Below the pieces are notes generated by a model. That model searched no databases and was not told the origin of the DNA. It was given only the letters and a program-made list of their open reading frames with translations. Shown in pieces: positions 1 through 6,376 of a stretch of 6,455 nt of DNA (positions within the stretch are counted from its first letter, which is position 1; every line of letters starts with the position of its first letter). A program made the position numbers and the translations under genes. Source of the stretch: an uncultured Eubacteriales bacterium (GTDB lineage Bacteria > Bacillota > Clostridia > Oscillospirales > Oscillospiraceae); NCBI GenBank assembly GCA_900547405.1, contig URGL01000088.1:1-6455 (forward strand), given 5' to 3'.

Positions 1-1049
1 ACCGTGACCTGCCCATGAAGTATAACCAGTGGTGCAGCGTGCTGCGCTGGGAGAAAACCAGTCGCCCCTTCCTGCGCCATCGGGAGTTTTTGTGGCAGGA
101 AGGCCACACCATGCACGCCACCGCCGAGGAGGCCAAGGCGTTCACCGAGCAAATGCTGAATCTGTATGCCGATTTCTGCGAAAATGTGCTGGCTATGCCG
201 GTCACCCGCGGCCAGAAGACCGATAAGGAGAAGTTCAACGGTGCTGAGGCGACCTATACCGTGGAGTGCATGATGCATGACCGCAAGGCACTCCAGGCCG
301 GTACTTCCCACTATTTCGGTGACGGCTTTGCAAAGGCCTTTGACATTACCTTCACCGATAAGAACAACCAGCGCACCAACCCCTTCCAGACTTCCTGGGG
401 TGTTTCCACCCGGCTGATCGGCGGCATCATCATGACCCACGGCGACAACAATGGTCTGGTGCTGCCCCCCAAGGTTGCACCCATCCAGATTGTGATTCTG
501 CCTGTTGCCCAGCACAAGCCCGGCGTTCTGGAAGCCGCTGCCAAGCTCAAGGAGCGGCTGGAAAATGCCGGCTTCCGGGTGAAGGTGGACGATTCCGATA
601 ACTCCATGGGCTGGAAGTGCGCCGAGTACGAGATGAAGGGTGTGCCTCTGCGGGTGGAATGCGGTCCCCGTGACCTGGAAAACAACCAGTGTGTGCTGGT
701 GCGCCGTACCGACCGGGAGAAGGTTGTGGTCAGCCTGGACGAGCTGGAGGCAGCCGCCAAGGAGCAGCTGGAGCTGGTTCAGAAGGGAATGTACGAGCGT
801 GCAAAAAAGAATCTGGACGACCATATCTATGAAGCTCATAGTCTGGAAGAAGCCAAAGAACTGCAAGAGAAGAACGGCGGCTTTGTCAAGACCATGTGGT
901 GCGGAGACCTGGCTTGTGAGCTGAAGATGAAGGAAGTGGCTGGGATGTCCTCCCGCTGCATCCCCTTCCAGCAGGAGCACCTGGGCGATACCTGCGCCTG
1001 CTGCGGCAAGCCTGCCAGCAAGATGATCTACTGGGGCGTGGCGTACTAA
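1..1049 (+). CDS. proS: Prolyl-tRNA synthetase, short zinc-domain (archaeal/eukaryote-like) type, 5'-truncated by window edge
   Basis: This enzyme charges tRNA-Pro with proline in the cytoplasm. The reading frame is open from the first complete codon at position 3 (Arg-Asp-Leu-Pro precedes the Met at 15), so the true start lies upstream and the ATG at 15 is internal. About 348 residues are present. Family members are near 480, so roughly 130 N-terminal residues are missing. Numbering from the Met at 15, class II motif 2 is at about 10-32 (RWEKTSRPF, then REFLWQEGHT) and motif 3 at about 128-152 (GVSTRLIGG, HGDNNGLVLPP). The anticodon-binding domain spans about 153-250 and includes GPRDLENNQ. 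A C-terminal zinc-binding domain has likely ligands C296, C301, C327 and C330, and the chain ends in Tyr, as is typical of this type. There is no INS editing domain between motifs 2 and 3, which separates it from the E. coli-type enzyme. It ends just before a terminator, so it is transcriptionally separate from the operon downstream. Confidence 0.96.
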   Translation, partial: RDLPMKYNQWCSVLRWEKTSRPFLRHREFLWQEGHTMHATAEEAKAFTEQMLNLYADFCENVLAMPVTRGQKTDKEKFNGAEATYTVECMMHDRKALQAGTSHYFGDGFAKAFDITFTDKNNQRTNPFQTSWGVSTRLIGGIIMTHGDNNGLVLPPKVAPIQIVILPVAQHKPGVLEAAAKLKERLENAGFRVKVDDSDNSMGWKCAEYEMKGVPLRVECGPRDLENNQCVLVRRTDREKVVVSLDELEAAAKEQLELVQKGMYERAKKNLDDHIYEAHSLEEAKELQEKNGGFVKTMWCGDLACELKMKEVAGMSSRCIPFQQEHLGDTCACCGKPASKMIYWGVAY

Positions 1050-1058
1050 ATAAAAATC

Positions 1059-1095
1059 AACCGGGCTGTCCTTTGATCGGGATGGCCCGGTTTTT
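1059..1095 (+). terminator. Intrinsic terminator of proS
   Basis: A 13-bp stem pairs 1059-1071 with 1080-1092. It includes two G-U pairs and an outer AACCGGGC/GCCCGGTT core, with an 8-nt loop, and runs directly into five T residues (1091-1095). It starts 10 nt after the proS stop codon. The GC-rich stem plus T-run is a textbook rho-independent terminator. Confidence 0.93.
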
Positions 1096-1128
1096 GAAAA
1101 CTTAAGAAAGGATTAATCCCAGCCCTGG

Positions 1129-1157
1129 TTGACTTTTTGCCGGGAGTTTCGTATGAT
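1129..1157 (+). promoter_or_regulatory. Sigma-A promoter of the ABC transporter operon
   Basis: The -35 box TTGACT (1129-1134) and the -10 box TATGAT (1152-1157) are separated by exactly 17 bp, and each differs from consensus at one position. The predicted transcription start is near 1164, giving a 5' leader of about 65 nt before the first ATG. Two small palindromes flank it: GGATTAATCC at 1110-1119, just upstream of the -35, and TAGCGCTA at 1157-1164, over the end of the -10 and the likely start. The leader can fold into an imperfect hairpin (1175-1183 with 1192-1201, one mismatch and one bulge) that ends 13 nt before the ribosome binding site. No riboswitch was recognised. Confidence 0.85.
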
Positions 1158-1228
1158 AGCGCTAGTATAAAGGCGGGCTTCGGGAAAAAAGCCGGATGCC
1201 CCCATTTGCTCCATAGGAGGATGAATAT

Positions 1229-2611
1229 ATGAATAAAAAACGTTTGGCGGCCTTTGGCGCGGCTGTTTGCCTGGCGGCTTCTCTCGCCGGCTGCGGAAGC
1301 GACAAGACGGCCGTATATGTCCAGCAGGTCAGCGTGCTGTCCGGGATCTCGTCCACGGATAAGTTCTCTGCTATGGTGGTATCCGAAAATATTACGGAGA
1401 TCAAAAAGGATTCCGACAAGGATGTGTCTGAGCTCCTTGTGAAGGAAGGCCAGGACGTAAAAGAGGGAGATCCCCTCTTTACCTATGACACGGACCAGCT
1501 GCAGCTGGCGGCGGACAAGCTGGACCTGGAGCGGGAGCAGCTGAATTCCAGCATGTCGGACTACGACACCCAGATCGGCGACCTGGAGCGGGACCGGGAT
1601 AAGGCCAGCGCTGACCGGAAGCTTCAGTATACCATCCAGATCCAGTCCCTGCAGGTCAGCAAGAAGGAAGCTGAGCTCAATATGAAGACCAAAGTGGCGG
1701 AGCTGGAGAAGGCCAAGAAGCTATTGGACAATGCCACCATCACGTCACCCGTTACCGGCCGCATCCAGTCCGTCAACGAGAACGGCACCGACAGCCAGGG
1801 CAATCCCGCGGCCTATATCACCATCCAGCAGGCCGGGGCCTACCGGGTCAAGGGCATCATTGGAGAGCTTCAGCAGAACGCCCTGCGCCAGGGGGATAAG
1901 GTCCTCATGACCTCCCGGGTGGACAGCAGCAAGACCTGGACCGGCACCGTCAGCCAGATCGACTACGAAAACCCGGTGAAGAATGACAACAATGGCTACG
2001 TGATGAGCAGCAGCTCTGACTCCGTAAACCAGTCCAGCAAGTATTATTTTTACGTGGAGCTGGACAGCATGGACGGCCTGATCATGGGCCAGCACCTGTA
2101 TCTCCAGCGGGACAGCGGAGACGGCACCGTCTCCGGCGTGCCGGTGCAGAGCGCCTATATCTGCTTTGAGGATGACGGCAGCGCCTACGTCTGGGCAGAG
2201 GGCAGCCACGGCAAGCTGGAGAAGCGGACCGTTACTCTGGGGGAATACAACGAGGAAACGGACCTCTATGATGTCACCGGCGGCCTCAGCGAAACGGACT
2301 ATATTGCTTTCCCGGATGCGGAGCTTTGCAAGCCCGGTGTGGCGGTGTCCCATACCCCGGTTGTTTCTGAGGAAGACGAGGGGACGCCCGATGCCGGCAT
2401 GGATGGCGGTATGTCCGACGGCGGCATGGTTGACGGCGGTATGGATGCCGGTATGGTGGATGGAGGCATGGCGGATGCCGGTATGGAGGACGCCATGAAC
2501 TCTGAGGAAACCCAGATGGACCCGGAGCAGACTGCTGAGACTGCGGACAGCGCCGGAGAACTCCAGGCGGACCCGGAATCTGTGGTGGATTCCTTCACGG
2601 AAGCGGGGTGA
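1229..2611 (+). CDS. Lipoprotein membrane-fusion (HlyD/MacA-like) adaptor of an ABC exporter
   Basis: This 460-aa extracytoplasmic adaptor is predicted to be lipid-anchored on the outer face of the membrane. The start is fixed by AGGAGG at 1215-1220, 8 nt before the ATG. Residues 1-21 are a lipoprotein signal peptide (charged NKKR, hydrophobic core) with lipobox LAG-C22. One half of a barrel-sandwich (lipoyl-like) domain lies at about 48-88 (VKEGQDVKEGDPLFTYD). A charged helical hairpin follows at about 88-168, then the second lipoyl half at about 169-200 (ATITSPVTGRIQSV), a beta-barrel at about 205-300, and a membrane-proximal domain at about 302-375 containing GKLEKRTV. The tail from about 380 is acidic low-complexity sequence with a Met-Gly-Asp repeat (387-423) and is not part of the family core. 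It is the first gene of a four-gene operon, 4 nt from the ATPase gene. Adaptors of this kind serve MacB-like, YknXYZ-like and RND pumps. The family is firm; the substrate is unknown. Confidence 0.9.
   Translation: MNKKRLAAFGAAVCLAASLAGCGSDKTAVYVQQVSVLSGISSTDKFSAMVVSENITEIKKDSDKDVSELLVKEGQDVKEGDPLFTYDTDQLQLAADKLDLEREQLNSSMSDYDTQIGDLERDRDKASADRKLQYTIQIQSLQVSKKEAELNMKTKVAELEKAKKLLDNATITSPVTGRIQSVNENGTDSQGNPAAYITIQQAGAYRVKGIIGELQQNALRQGDKVLMTSRVDSSKTWTGTVSQIDYENPVKNDNNGYVMSSSSDSVNQSSKYYFYVELDSMDGLIMGQHLYLQRDSGDGTVSGVPVQSAYICFEDDGSAYVWAEGSHGKLEKRTVTLGEYNEETDLYDVTGGLSETDYIAFPDAELCKPGVAVSHTPVVSEEDEGTPDAGMDGGMSDGGMVDGGMDAGMVDGGMADAGMEDAMNSEETQMDPEQTAETADSAGELQADPESVVDSFTEAG
2387..2497 (+). repeat. 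In-frame Met-Gly-Asp repeat in the adaptor tail
   Basis: The sequence encodes residues 387-423 of the lipoprotein adaptor. Methionines fall at 391, 395, 400, 405, 409, 414, 419 and 423, a spacing of 4-5-5-4-5-5-4. This defines two 14-residue (42-bp) higher-order copies, 2399-2440 and 2441-2482, plus the beginning of a third. The two DNA copies match at 32 of 42 bases by my count. Many of the differences are synonymous or swap Gly for Ala, so the array is old enough to have diverged while its peptide pattern stayed similar. Confidence 0.85.
2605..2611 (+). promoter_or_regulatory. Ribosome binding site for the TTG-started ATPase gene
   Basis: GGGGTGA resembles the anti-Shine-Dalgarno complement GGAGGTGA with one base missing. 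It sits 4 nt before the TTG at 2616 and overlaps the TGA stop of the upstream adaptor gene. It supports TTG as the start and implies that ribosomes finishing the adaptor reinitiate on the ATPase. Confidence 0.6.
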
Positions 2612-2615
2612 CACC

Positions 2616-3317
2616 TTGAGCATTCTAAAACTGACAGACATCTGCAAGGATTATATGCAGGGCAAGGAGCCTGTGCGGGTGTTGAAAAACGTAAATCTGG
2701 AGGTCCAGAAGGGGGACTACATTGCCATTATGGGCCCGTCCGGCTCCGGCAAGTCCACCCTCATGAATATCATCGGCTGCCTGGATGTGCCTACTTCCGG
2801 CACCTATGAGATGGACGGAAAAAACCTTCAGAATCTGAACGATGACAACCTGGCGGAGATCCGGAACAAATATCTGGGCTTCGTGTTTCAGAGCTATTAC
2901 CTGATGCCCAAGATGGAGGCTGTGGATAATGTGGCCCTGCCGCTGCTCTATGCCGATGTGCCCCTGAAGGAGCGCCGGGAGCGGGCAGAGGAGGCCCTGA
3001 AAATGGTAGGACTGGAGGACCGGATCCATTTTCTGCCCAACCAGATGTCCGGCGGCCAGTGCCAGCGGGTGGCCATTGCCCGGGCCATTGTTACAAATCC
3101 GGCACTGCTGTTGGCGGATGAGCCCACCGGCGCTTTGGACAGCAAGTCCGGCAAACAGGTCATGGAAATTTTTGACAGCCTGAGCGCCAAGGGCATGACT
3201 ATCCTGATGATCACCCACGACTCCGATGTGGCTAAGTGGGCTAAGAAGACCTATCACATTCTGGACGGTGAGCTCTTCACCACATTGGAAGAAGGGGGAG
3301 CCTCTCATGAAGCATAA
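2616..3317 (+). CDS. ABC transporter ATPase, MacB/LolD-type
   Basis: This 233-aa cytoplasmic nucleotide-binding subunit powers the permease encoded two genes downstream. It starts at TTG. The next in-frame ATG would remove the conserved first strand (ILKLTDICKDY), so TTG is preferred. All ABC motifs are present: Walker A GPSGSGKST (40-48), Q-loop Q92 in FVFQS, signature MSGGQ (144-148), Walker B LLLADEP with D168 and E169, D-loop ALD (173-175) and switch H201 in ITHD. The closest recognisable relatives are the stand-alone ATPases of MacB/LolCDE/YknY-like systems, which have this length and the same Q-loop to signature spacing. Two deviations from the common LSGGQQQR signature are Met for Leu at 144 and Cys for Gln at 149; neither removes a catalytic residue. 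The last 11 nt overlap the next gene. Family assignment is very secure; substrate is not inferable. Confidence 0.96.
   Translation: MSILKLTDICKDYMQGKEPVRVLKNVNLEVQKGDYIAIMGPSGSGKSTLMNIIGCLDVPTSGTYEMDGKNLQNLNDDNLAEIRNKYLGFVFQSYYLMPKMEAVDNVALPLLYADVPLKERRERAEEALKMVGLEDRIHFLPNQMSGGQCQRVAIARAIVTNPALLLADEPTGALDSKSGKQVMEIFDSLSAKGMTILMITHDSDVAKWAKKTYHILDGELFTTLEEGGASHEA
3293..3300 (+). promoter_or_regulatory. Ribosome binding site fixing the second adaptor start at 3307
   Basis: AGGGGGAG lies 6 nt before the ATG at 3307, inside the 3' end of the ATPase gene. The frame is open further upstream to an ATG at 3226, but that extension (27 residues, Arg/Trp/Ser-rich) lies over ATPase coding sequence. It would also bury the obvious KHKKK-hydrophobic membrane anchor. 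The start at 3307 is therefore preferred. Confidence 0.8.
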
Positions 3318-5016
3318 AAAGAAAGCGTTTGTTATCGGCGGTTCCGTTTTGGGAGCTCTGGCGATTGGCCTGGGCATCTTCGCCGGGGCAGCCAACTCCG
3401 GGAAAAAGCCCGTCTATGTCTATCCCTTTGATATTGCCGGTATGACTGACTACTGGGGGGACAGCCAGGAGAGCTATGGCCCGGTCCGTTCCGACAATAT
3501 CCAGACCGTCATGCTCTCAGACACGCAGACCGTCACGGAGATCAACGTGAAGGTTGGGGATACGGTCAAGAAGGATGACGTGCTCATGTCCTACGACTCC
3601 ACCCTGTCGGATCTGGCTTTGGAAAAGAAACGGCTGAAGGTGGAGCAGCTGAAGCTCCAGCTCCAGCAGGAAAAGGACCGGCTGGCAGAGATCAACAACC
3701 TCCAGCCCTATACTCCCCAGCAGGGCGGCAGCACCTATATTCCGCCGGATGTAAGCGGCGACGATGCCTTCCAAGCCGGGGAGACCTATCTGCCCAATAC
3801 CACCTATACGGATGTGACCACCTGGTCCGGCGGATCCGGCAGCAGCAAGGACGATCCTGTGATCCTATGGGTCCGGCAGGATGGCAGCGTCTCCGCCAAT
3901 ATGGTCCGGGATGTGGCGGCCTTCCTGGAGGAAGCTCGCTACCGGAGAGCAAAGGCAGAGTATGATTCCGCCTATGAGGCCTACCTGGAGGCGAAAAAAG
4001 CCTATGACGATGCGGTTGCCGCCGGAGAGGACCCGGGAGAAGCGCCTGTGGCACCCACGTTGCCGGAGCGGGAAAGCATCACCAACTTCTATATGGTCCT
4101 GAAGGAGGCCTACGGTGACCACACCAAGGCCTACGCCTATGTCTATTTCGGTATGCACGTCTATCTGACGGACAGCGGCTACTATTTTACCCCCTTCGAT
4201 GCCTCCAATGTGAACGACTACACCAAGGATGCCGTGGACTACGGCGGCACCGTTGTTGACGAGCCCGATGTGCCGGAGGGAACGGTATACACCCTGGCGG
4301 AGATTGTGAAAATGCGGGAGGATCAGCAGAAGACCATCCTGGATGTGGAGTACAATATCAAAGTTGCCGAGGCGGAATACAGCATCGCCCAGCGGGAGAC
4401 CAAGGACGGCAAGGTCCGTTCCGAGGTAGACGGCAAGGTGGTCTCCGTCCTTACGGAGGAAGAGGCCAGAGAGAACAAGCAGCCCATTATCAAGGTTTCC
4501 GGCGGCGGCGGCTACTATGTGGTGGGCTCCGTCAGTGAACTGGTCCGGGACAGGCTGGCCATCGGCAGCGAAGTGACCATCAACGATTACCGCAACGGCA
4601 ATATGTGTACCGGTACTGTGGAGGCTATCGGCGATTACCCCACGGACAGCGGCTACGGAAACGGCAACCAGAACGTGAGCTACTATCCCTTCAATGTCTT
4701 CGTGGATGAGTCCGCGGACCTGGTGGGAGGCAGCTACGTCAACATCAGCTATTCTCTCAACGATGACGAAGGGGGCATTTACCTGGCAAATGCCTTTATC
4801 CGCAAGGAAAACGGAGAGAATATCGTCTATGTCCAGGGACCCAACGGCAAGCTGGAGAAGCGAACCGTAGTGACCGGCAAGACCGTCTGGGGCAGCTATA
4901 AGGAGATCCTCTCCGGCATCACCACCGAGGACAAGGTCGCCTTCCCCTACGGGAAAAATGTGAAGGTCGGAGCGTCCACGGAGTTGGGTGACTACAGCAC
5001 CCTCTACGGGAACTAA
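3307..5016 (+). CDS. Second membrane-fusion (HlyD-like) adaptor, membrane-anchored, with a large insert in the hairpin
   Basis: This 569-aa extracytoplasmic adaptor overlaps the ATPase gene by 11 nt. Residues 2-6 are basic (KHKKK) and about 7-29 form a Gly/Ala-rich hydrophobic segment. There is no lipobox, so it is either an uncleaved anchor or a signal peptide cut near AGAA. The first lipoyl half is at about 60-100 (VKVGDTVKKDDVLMSYD), the first hairpin helix at about 101-132 and the second at about 329-366. The second lipoyl half lies at about 369-398 (RSEVDGKVVSVL), a beta-barrel at about 400-485, and a membrane-proximal domain at about 490-560 with GKLEKRTV. Normally the two helices are joined by a short turn. 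Here about 195 residues (133-328) intervene: a Pro/Gly/Ser/Thr-rich start, ILWVRQDGSVSA, a charged helix at about 202-238, and a Tyr-rich stretch at about 273-312. It shares its C-terminal motif with the first adaptor, so the two are paralogues of one family. Role in the pump is inferred from family and context. Confidence 0.88.
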   Translation: MKHKKKAFVIGGSVLGALAIGLGIFAGAANSGKKPVYVYPFDIAGMTDYWGDSQESYGPVRSDNIQTVMLSDTQTVTEINVKVGDTVKKDDVLMSYDSTLSDLALEKKRLKVEQLKLQLQQEKDRLAEINNLQPYTPQQGGSTYIPPDVSGDDAFQAGETYLPNTTYTDVTTWSGGSGSSKDDPVILWVRQDGSVSANMVRDVAAFLEEARYRRAKAEYDSAYEAYLEAKKAYDDAVAAGEDPGEAPVAPTLPERESITNFYMVLKEAYGDHTKAYAYVYFGMHVYLTDSGYYFTPFDASNVNDYTKDAVDYGGTVVDEPDVPEGTVYTLAEIVKMREDQQKTILDVEYNIKVAEAEYSIAQRETKDGKVRSEVDGKVVSVLTEEEARENKQPIIKVSGGGGYYVVGSVSELVRDRLAIGSEVTINDYRNGNMCTGTVEAIGDYPTDSGYGNGNQNVSYYPFNVFVDESADLVGGSYVNISYSLNDDEGGIYLANAFIRKENGENIVYVQGPNGKLEKRTVVTGKTVWGSYKEILSGITTEDKVAFPYGKNVKVGASTELGDYSTLYGN

Positions 5017-5028
5017 GGAGGTGCATCT

Positions 5029-6282
5029 ATGGTAGAAAATATTCATTTGGCCTTTGAGGGCATTTGGAGCCACAAGCTCCGGTCTGTCCTGACCATGCTG
5101 GGTATCATCATCGGCATTGCCGCCATCATCACCATTGTTTCCACCATCAAGGGCACCAACGAGCAGATCAAGCAGAACCTCATTGGCGCAGGCAACAACG
5201 TGGTCACGATCCAGCTGAACCAGAACGGCAACCAGTACGATCTGGGCTGGAATCAGGTGCCGGACTGCGTTCGCCCGATTTCGGAGGAGACCCGGCAGGA
5301 ACTGAAGGACATCTCCGGGGCAGAGGAGGTTTCTCTGTACACCTATCGCCAGTACGTGGACGGATTTTATTATCAGGATACCTCCTTCAACGGCAACCTG
5401 ATCGGTGTGGACGACCATTATATGAGCGTCTACGGACTGCAGGTCCGTTCCGGCCGGGGTTTTACCCAGAGGGATTTCCAGAATTGCAGAATGGTGGCAC
5501 TGGTGGACAGTACCGCGGCGGAGGCGCTCTTTAACGGCGTGGATCCTGTGGGTCAATGCCTGGAGTATGGAAAGCAGGTCTTTACTGTGGTGGGTGTCGT
5601 GGGCGCCCGGAAGGAATTCACGCCCACCATCAACTCCATCAGCGACTACAACCTGTATGTCAACGACAGCGGCGGCAGTATCTATATCCCCAGCAGCGCC
5701 TGGCCCAGTATCTATGCCTTTGACGAACCTACGAGTGCGGCCATCAAAGTGAAAAATACGGATGTGATGGCAACCGTTGGCAAGAAGGCGGCGGATATCC
5801 TGACCCAGACCCAGATCACCGGAACGGATACGGGCTTTGATTACCGCAGCTCCGGTATGCTGGAGCAGGCCCAGCAGCTGCAAAGCATGAGTAAGTCTAC
5901 CAACACCCAGCTGATCTGGATCGCCAGCATCTCTTTGCTGGTAGGCGGCATCGGCGTTATGAACATCATGCTGGTGTCTGTCACCGAGCGGACCAGTGAG
6001 ATCGGCCTGAAGAAAGCCATCGGTGCCAAGAAGAAACGGATCCTCTTGCAGTTCCTCACCGAGGCGGCTGTGCTGACAAGCATCGGCGGCATCATCGGTG
6101 TTCTCACCGGTGTGGGCCTGGCAGAGCTGATCTCCACCATTATGCAGATCCCGGTGGCCATCAGCGTTCCCGCCATCCTGATTGCGGTAGTGTTCTCCAC
6201 CCTGATCGGGGTGGTTTTCGGACTGCTTCCCGCGACCCAGGCCGCAAATTTGAACCCCATTGATGCATTGAGAAGGACCTGA
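5029..6282 (+). CDS. ABC transporter permease, MacB/FtsX-type
   Basis: This 417-aa integral membrane subunit pairs with the ATPase encoded at 2616-3317. The start is set by AAGGAGGTG (5015-5023), which overlaps the previous stop codon. The topology is that of type VII (MacB-like) permeases: TM1 at about 18-40 (LTMLGIIIGIAAIITIV), then a large extracytoplasmic MacB_PCD-like domain at about 41-290, and a C-terminal FtsX domain with TM2 at about 294-318, TM3 at about 344-370 and TM4 at about 378-401. Typical family sequences are GGIGVMNIMLVSV followed by TERTSEIGLKKAIGA just after TM2, and the C-terminal NLNPIDALRRT. Length is normal for a permease without a fused ATPase. Such permeases usually use ATP to drive conformational change across the membrane rather than to open a conventional channel, working with an adaptor outside. 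This one has two adaptors in its operon. The family is secure; the exported or extracted substrate is unknown. Confidence 0.96.
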   Translation: MVENIHLAFEGIWSHKLRSVLTMLGIIIGIAAIITIVSTIKGTNEQIKQNLIGAGNNVVTIQLNQNGNQYDLGWNQVPDCVRPISEETRQELKDISGAEEVSLYTYRQYVDGFYYQDTSFNGNLIGVDDHYMSVYGLQVRSGRGFTQRDFQNCRMVALVDSTAAEALFNGVDPVGQCLEYGKQVFTVVGVVGARKEFTPTINSISDYNLYVNDSGGSIYIPSSAWPSIYAFDEPTSAAIKVKNTDVMATVGKKAADILTQTQITGTDTGFDYRSSGMLEQAQQLQSMSKSTNTQLIWIASISLLVGGIGVMNIMLVSVTERTSEIGLKKAIGAKKKRILLQFLTEAAVLTSIGGIIGVLTGVGLAELISTIMQIPVAISVPAILIAVVFSTLIGVVFGLLPATQAANLNPIDALRRT

Positions 6283-6284
6283 GT

Positions 6285-6321
6285 ATACACCCCCTGTGGA
6301 AGTTTTTCGCAGGGGGTGTAT
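6285..6321 (+). terminator. Hairpin after the transporter operon, probable terminator
   Basis: A perfect 12-bp inverted repeat (ATACACCCCCTG at 6285-6296 with its complement at 6310-6321) is extended inward by a T-G and a G-C pair, leaving a 9-nt loop. It begins 2 nt after the permease stop codon. The stem is very stable, but only a broken T tract (TTGTT) follows. It could be a weak or read-through-prone terminator, or a 3'-end stabiliser. Its placement at the end of the operon and before a new promoter favours termination. Confidence 0.75.
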
Positions 6322-6347
6322 TGTTGCCAAAATTTGTTAAAAAGTGC

Positions 6348-6376
6348 TTGACAAATAGGCCTTGCGGTGGTATCAT
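6348..6376 (+). promoter_or_regulatory. Strong sigma-A promoter for a gene beyond the right edge
   Basis: A perfect -35 TTGACA (6348-6353) and a -10 TATCAT (6371-6376) are separated by exactly 17 bp. An A/T-rich stretch (6329-6343) just upstream could act as an UP element. The predicted start is near 6383. Downstream to 6455 there is no convincing start codon. A GGGAGGA sequence at 6413-6419 has no ATG in range, and the only nearby TTG (6440) is about 21 nt away. The transcribed gene or RNA therefore begins outside the window, behind a leader of at least about 70 nt. Confidence 0.85.

Noticed and set aside
15..17. ATG at 15 as the start of the first gene
   Set aside because: The frame is open to the window edge and the residues before it (Arg-Asp-Leu-Pro) belong to the conserved synthetase sequence just ahead of motif 2, so this Met is internal.
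1745..2647. A 300-codon minus-strand open frame opposite the first adaptor
   Set aside because: It has a low-complexity His/Ala/Gly/Val composition typical of antisense translation of GC-biased genes. It overlaps a well-supported sense gene and has no clear ribosome binding site or promoter.
3226..3306. A longer N-terminus for the second adaptor starting at ATG 3226
   Set aside because: The extension overlaps 92 nt of the ATPase gene in another frame, lacks a good ribosome binding site and would place 27 non-signal residues before the membrane anchor. ATG 3307 has AGGGGGAG 6 nt upstream.
2625..3395. A 256-codon minus-strand open frame opposite the ATPase gene
   Set aside because: The sense strand encodes a complete ABC ATPase with every motif intact. 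The antisense product shows no domain.
2616..6282. A lantibiotic or bacteriocin immunity/export system
   Set aside because: MacB/YknYZ-like transporters can do this, but there is no precursor peptide, modification enzyme, peptidase domain or two-component system in the window to support it.
3865..6330. An 821-codon open frame on the minus strand, spanning the second adaptor and permease genes
   Set aside because: It is codon-for-codon in register with both sense genes, which share a frame. It stays open because the sense genes avoid TTA, CTA and TCA codons in a GC-rich genome; it ends exactly at a sense CTA at 3865. The product is a His/Gly/Val/Asp-rich string with no recognisable domain, and the sense proteins carry unmistakable family motifs.
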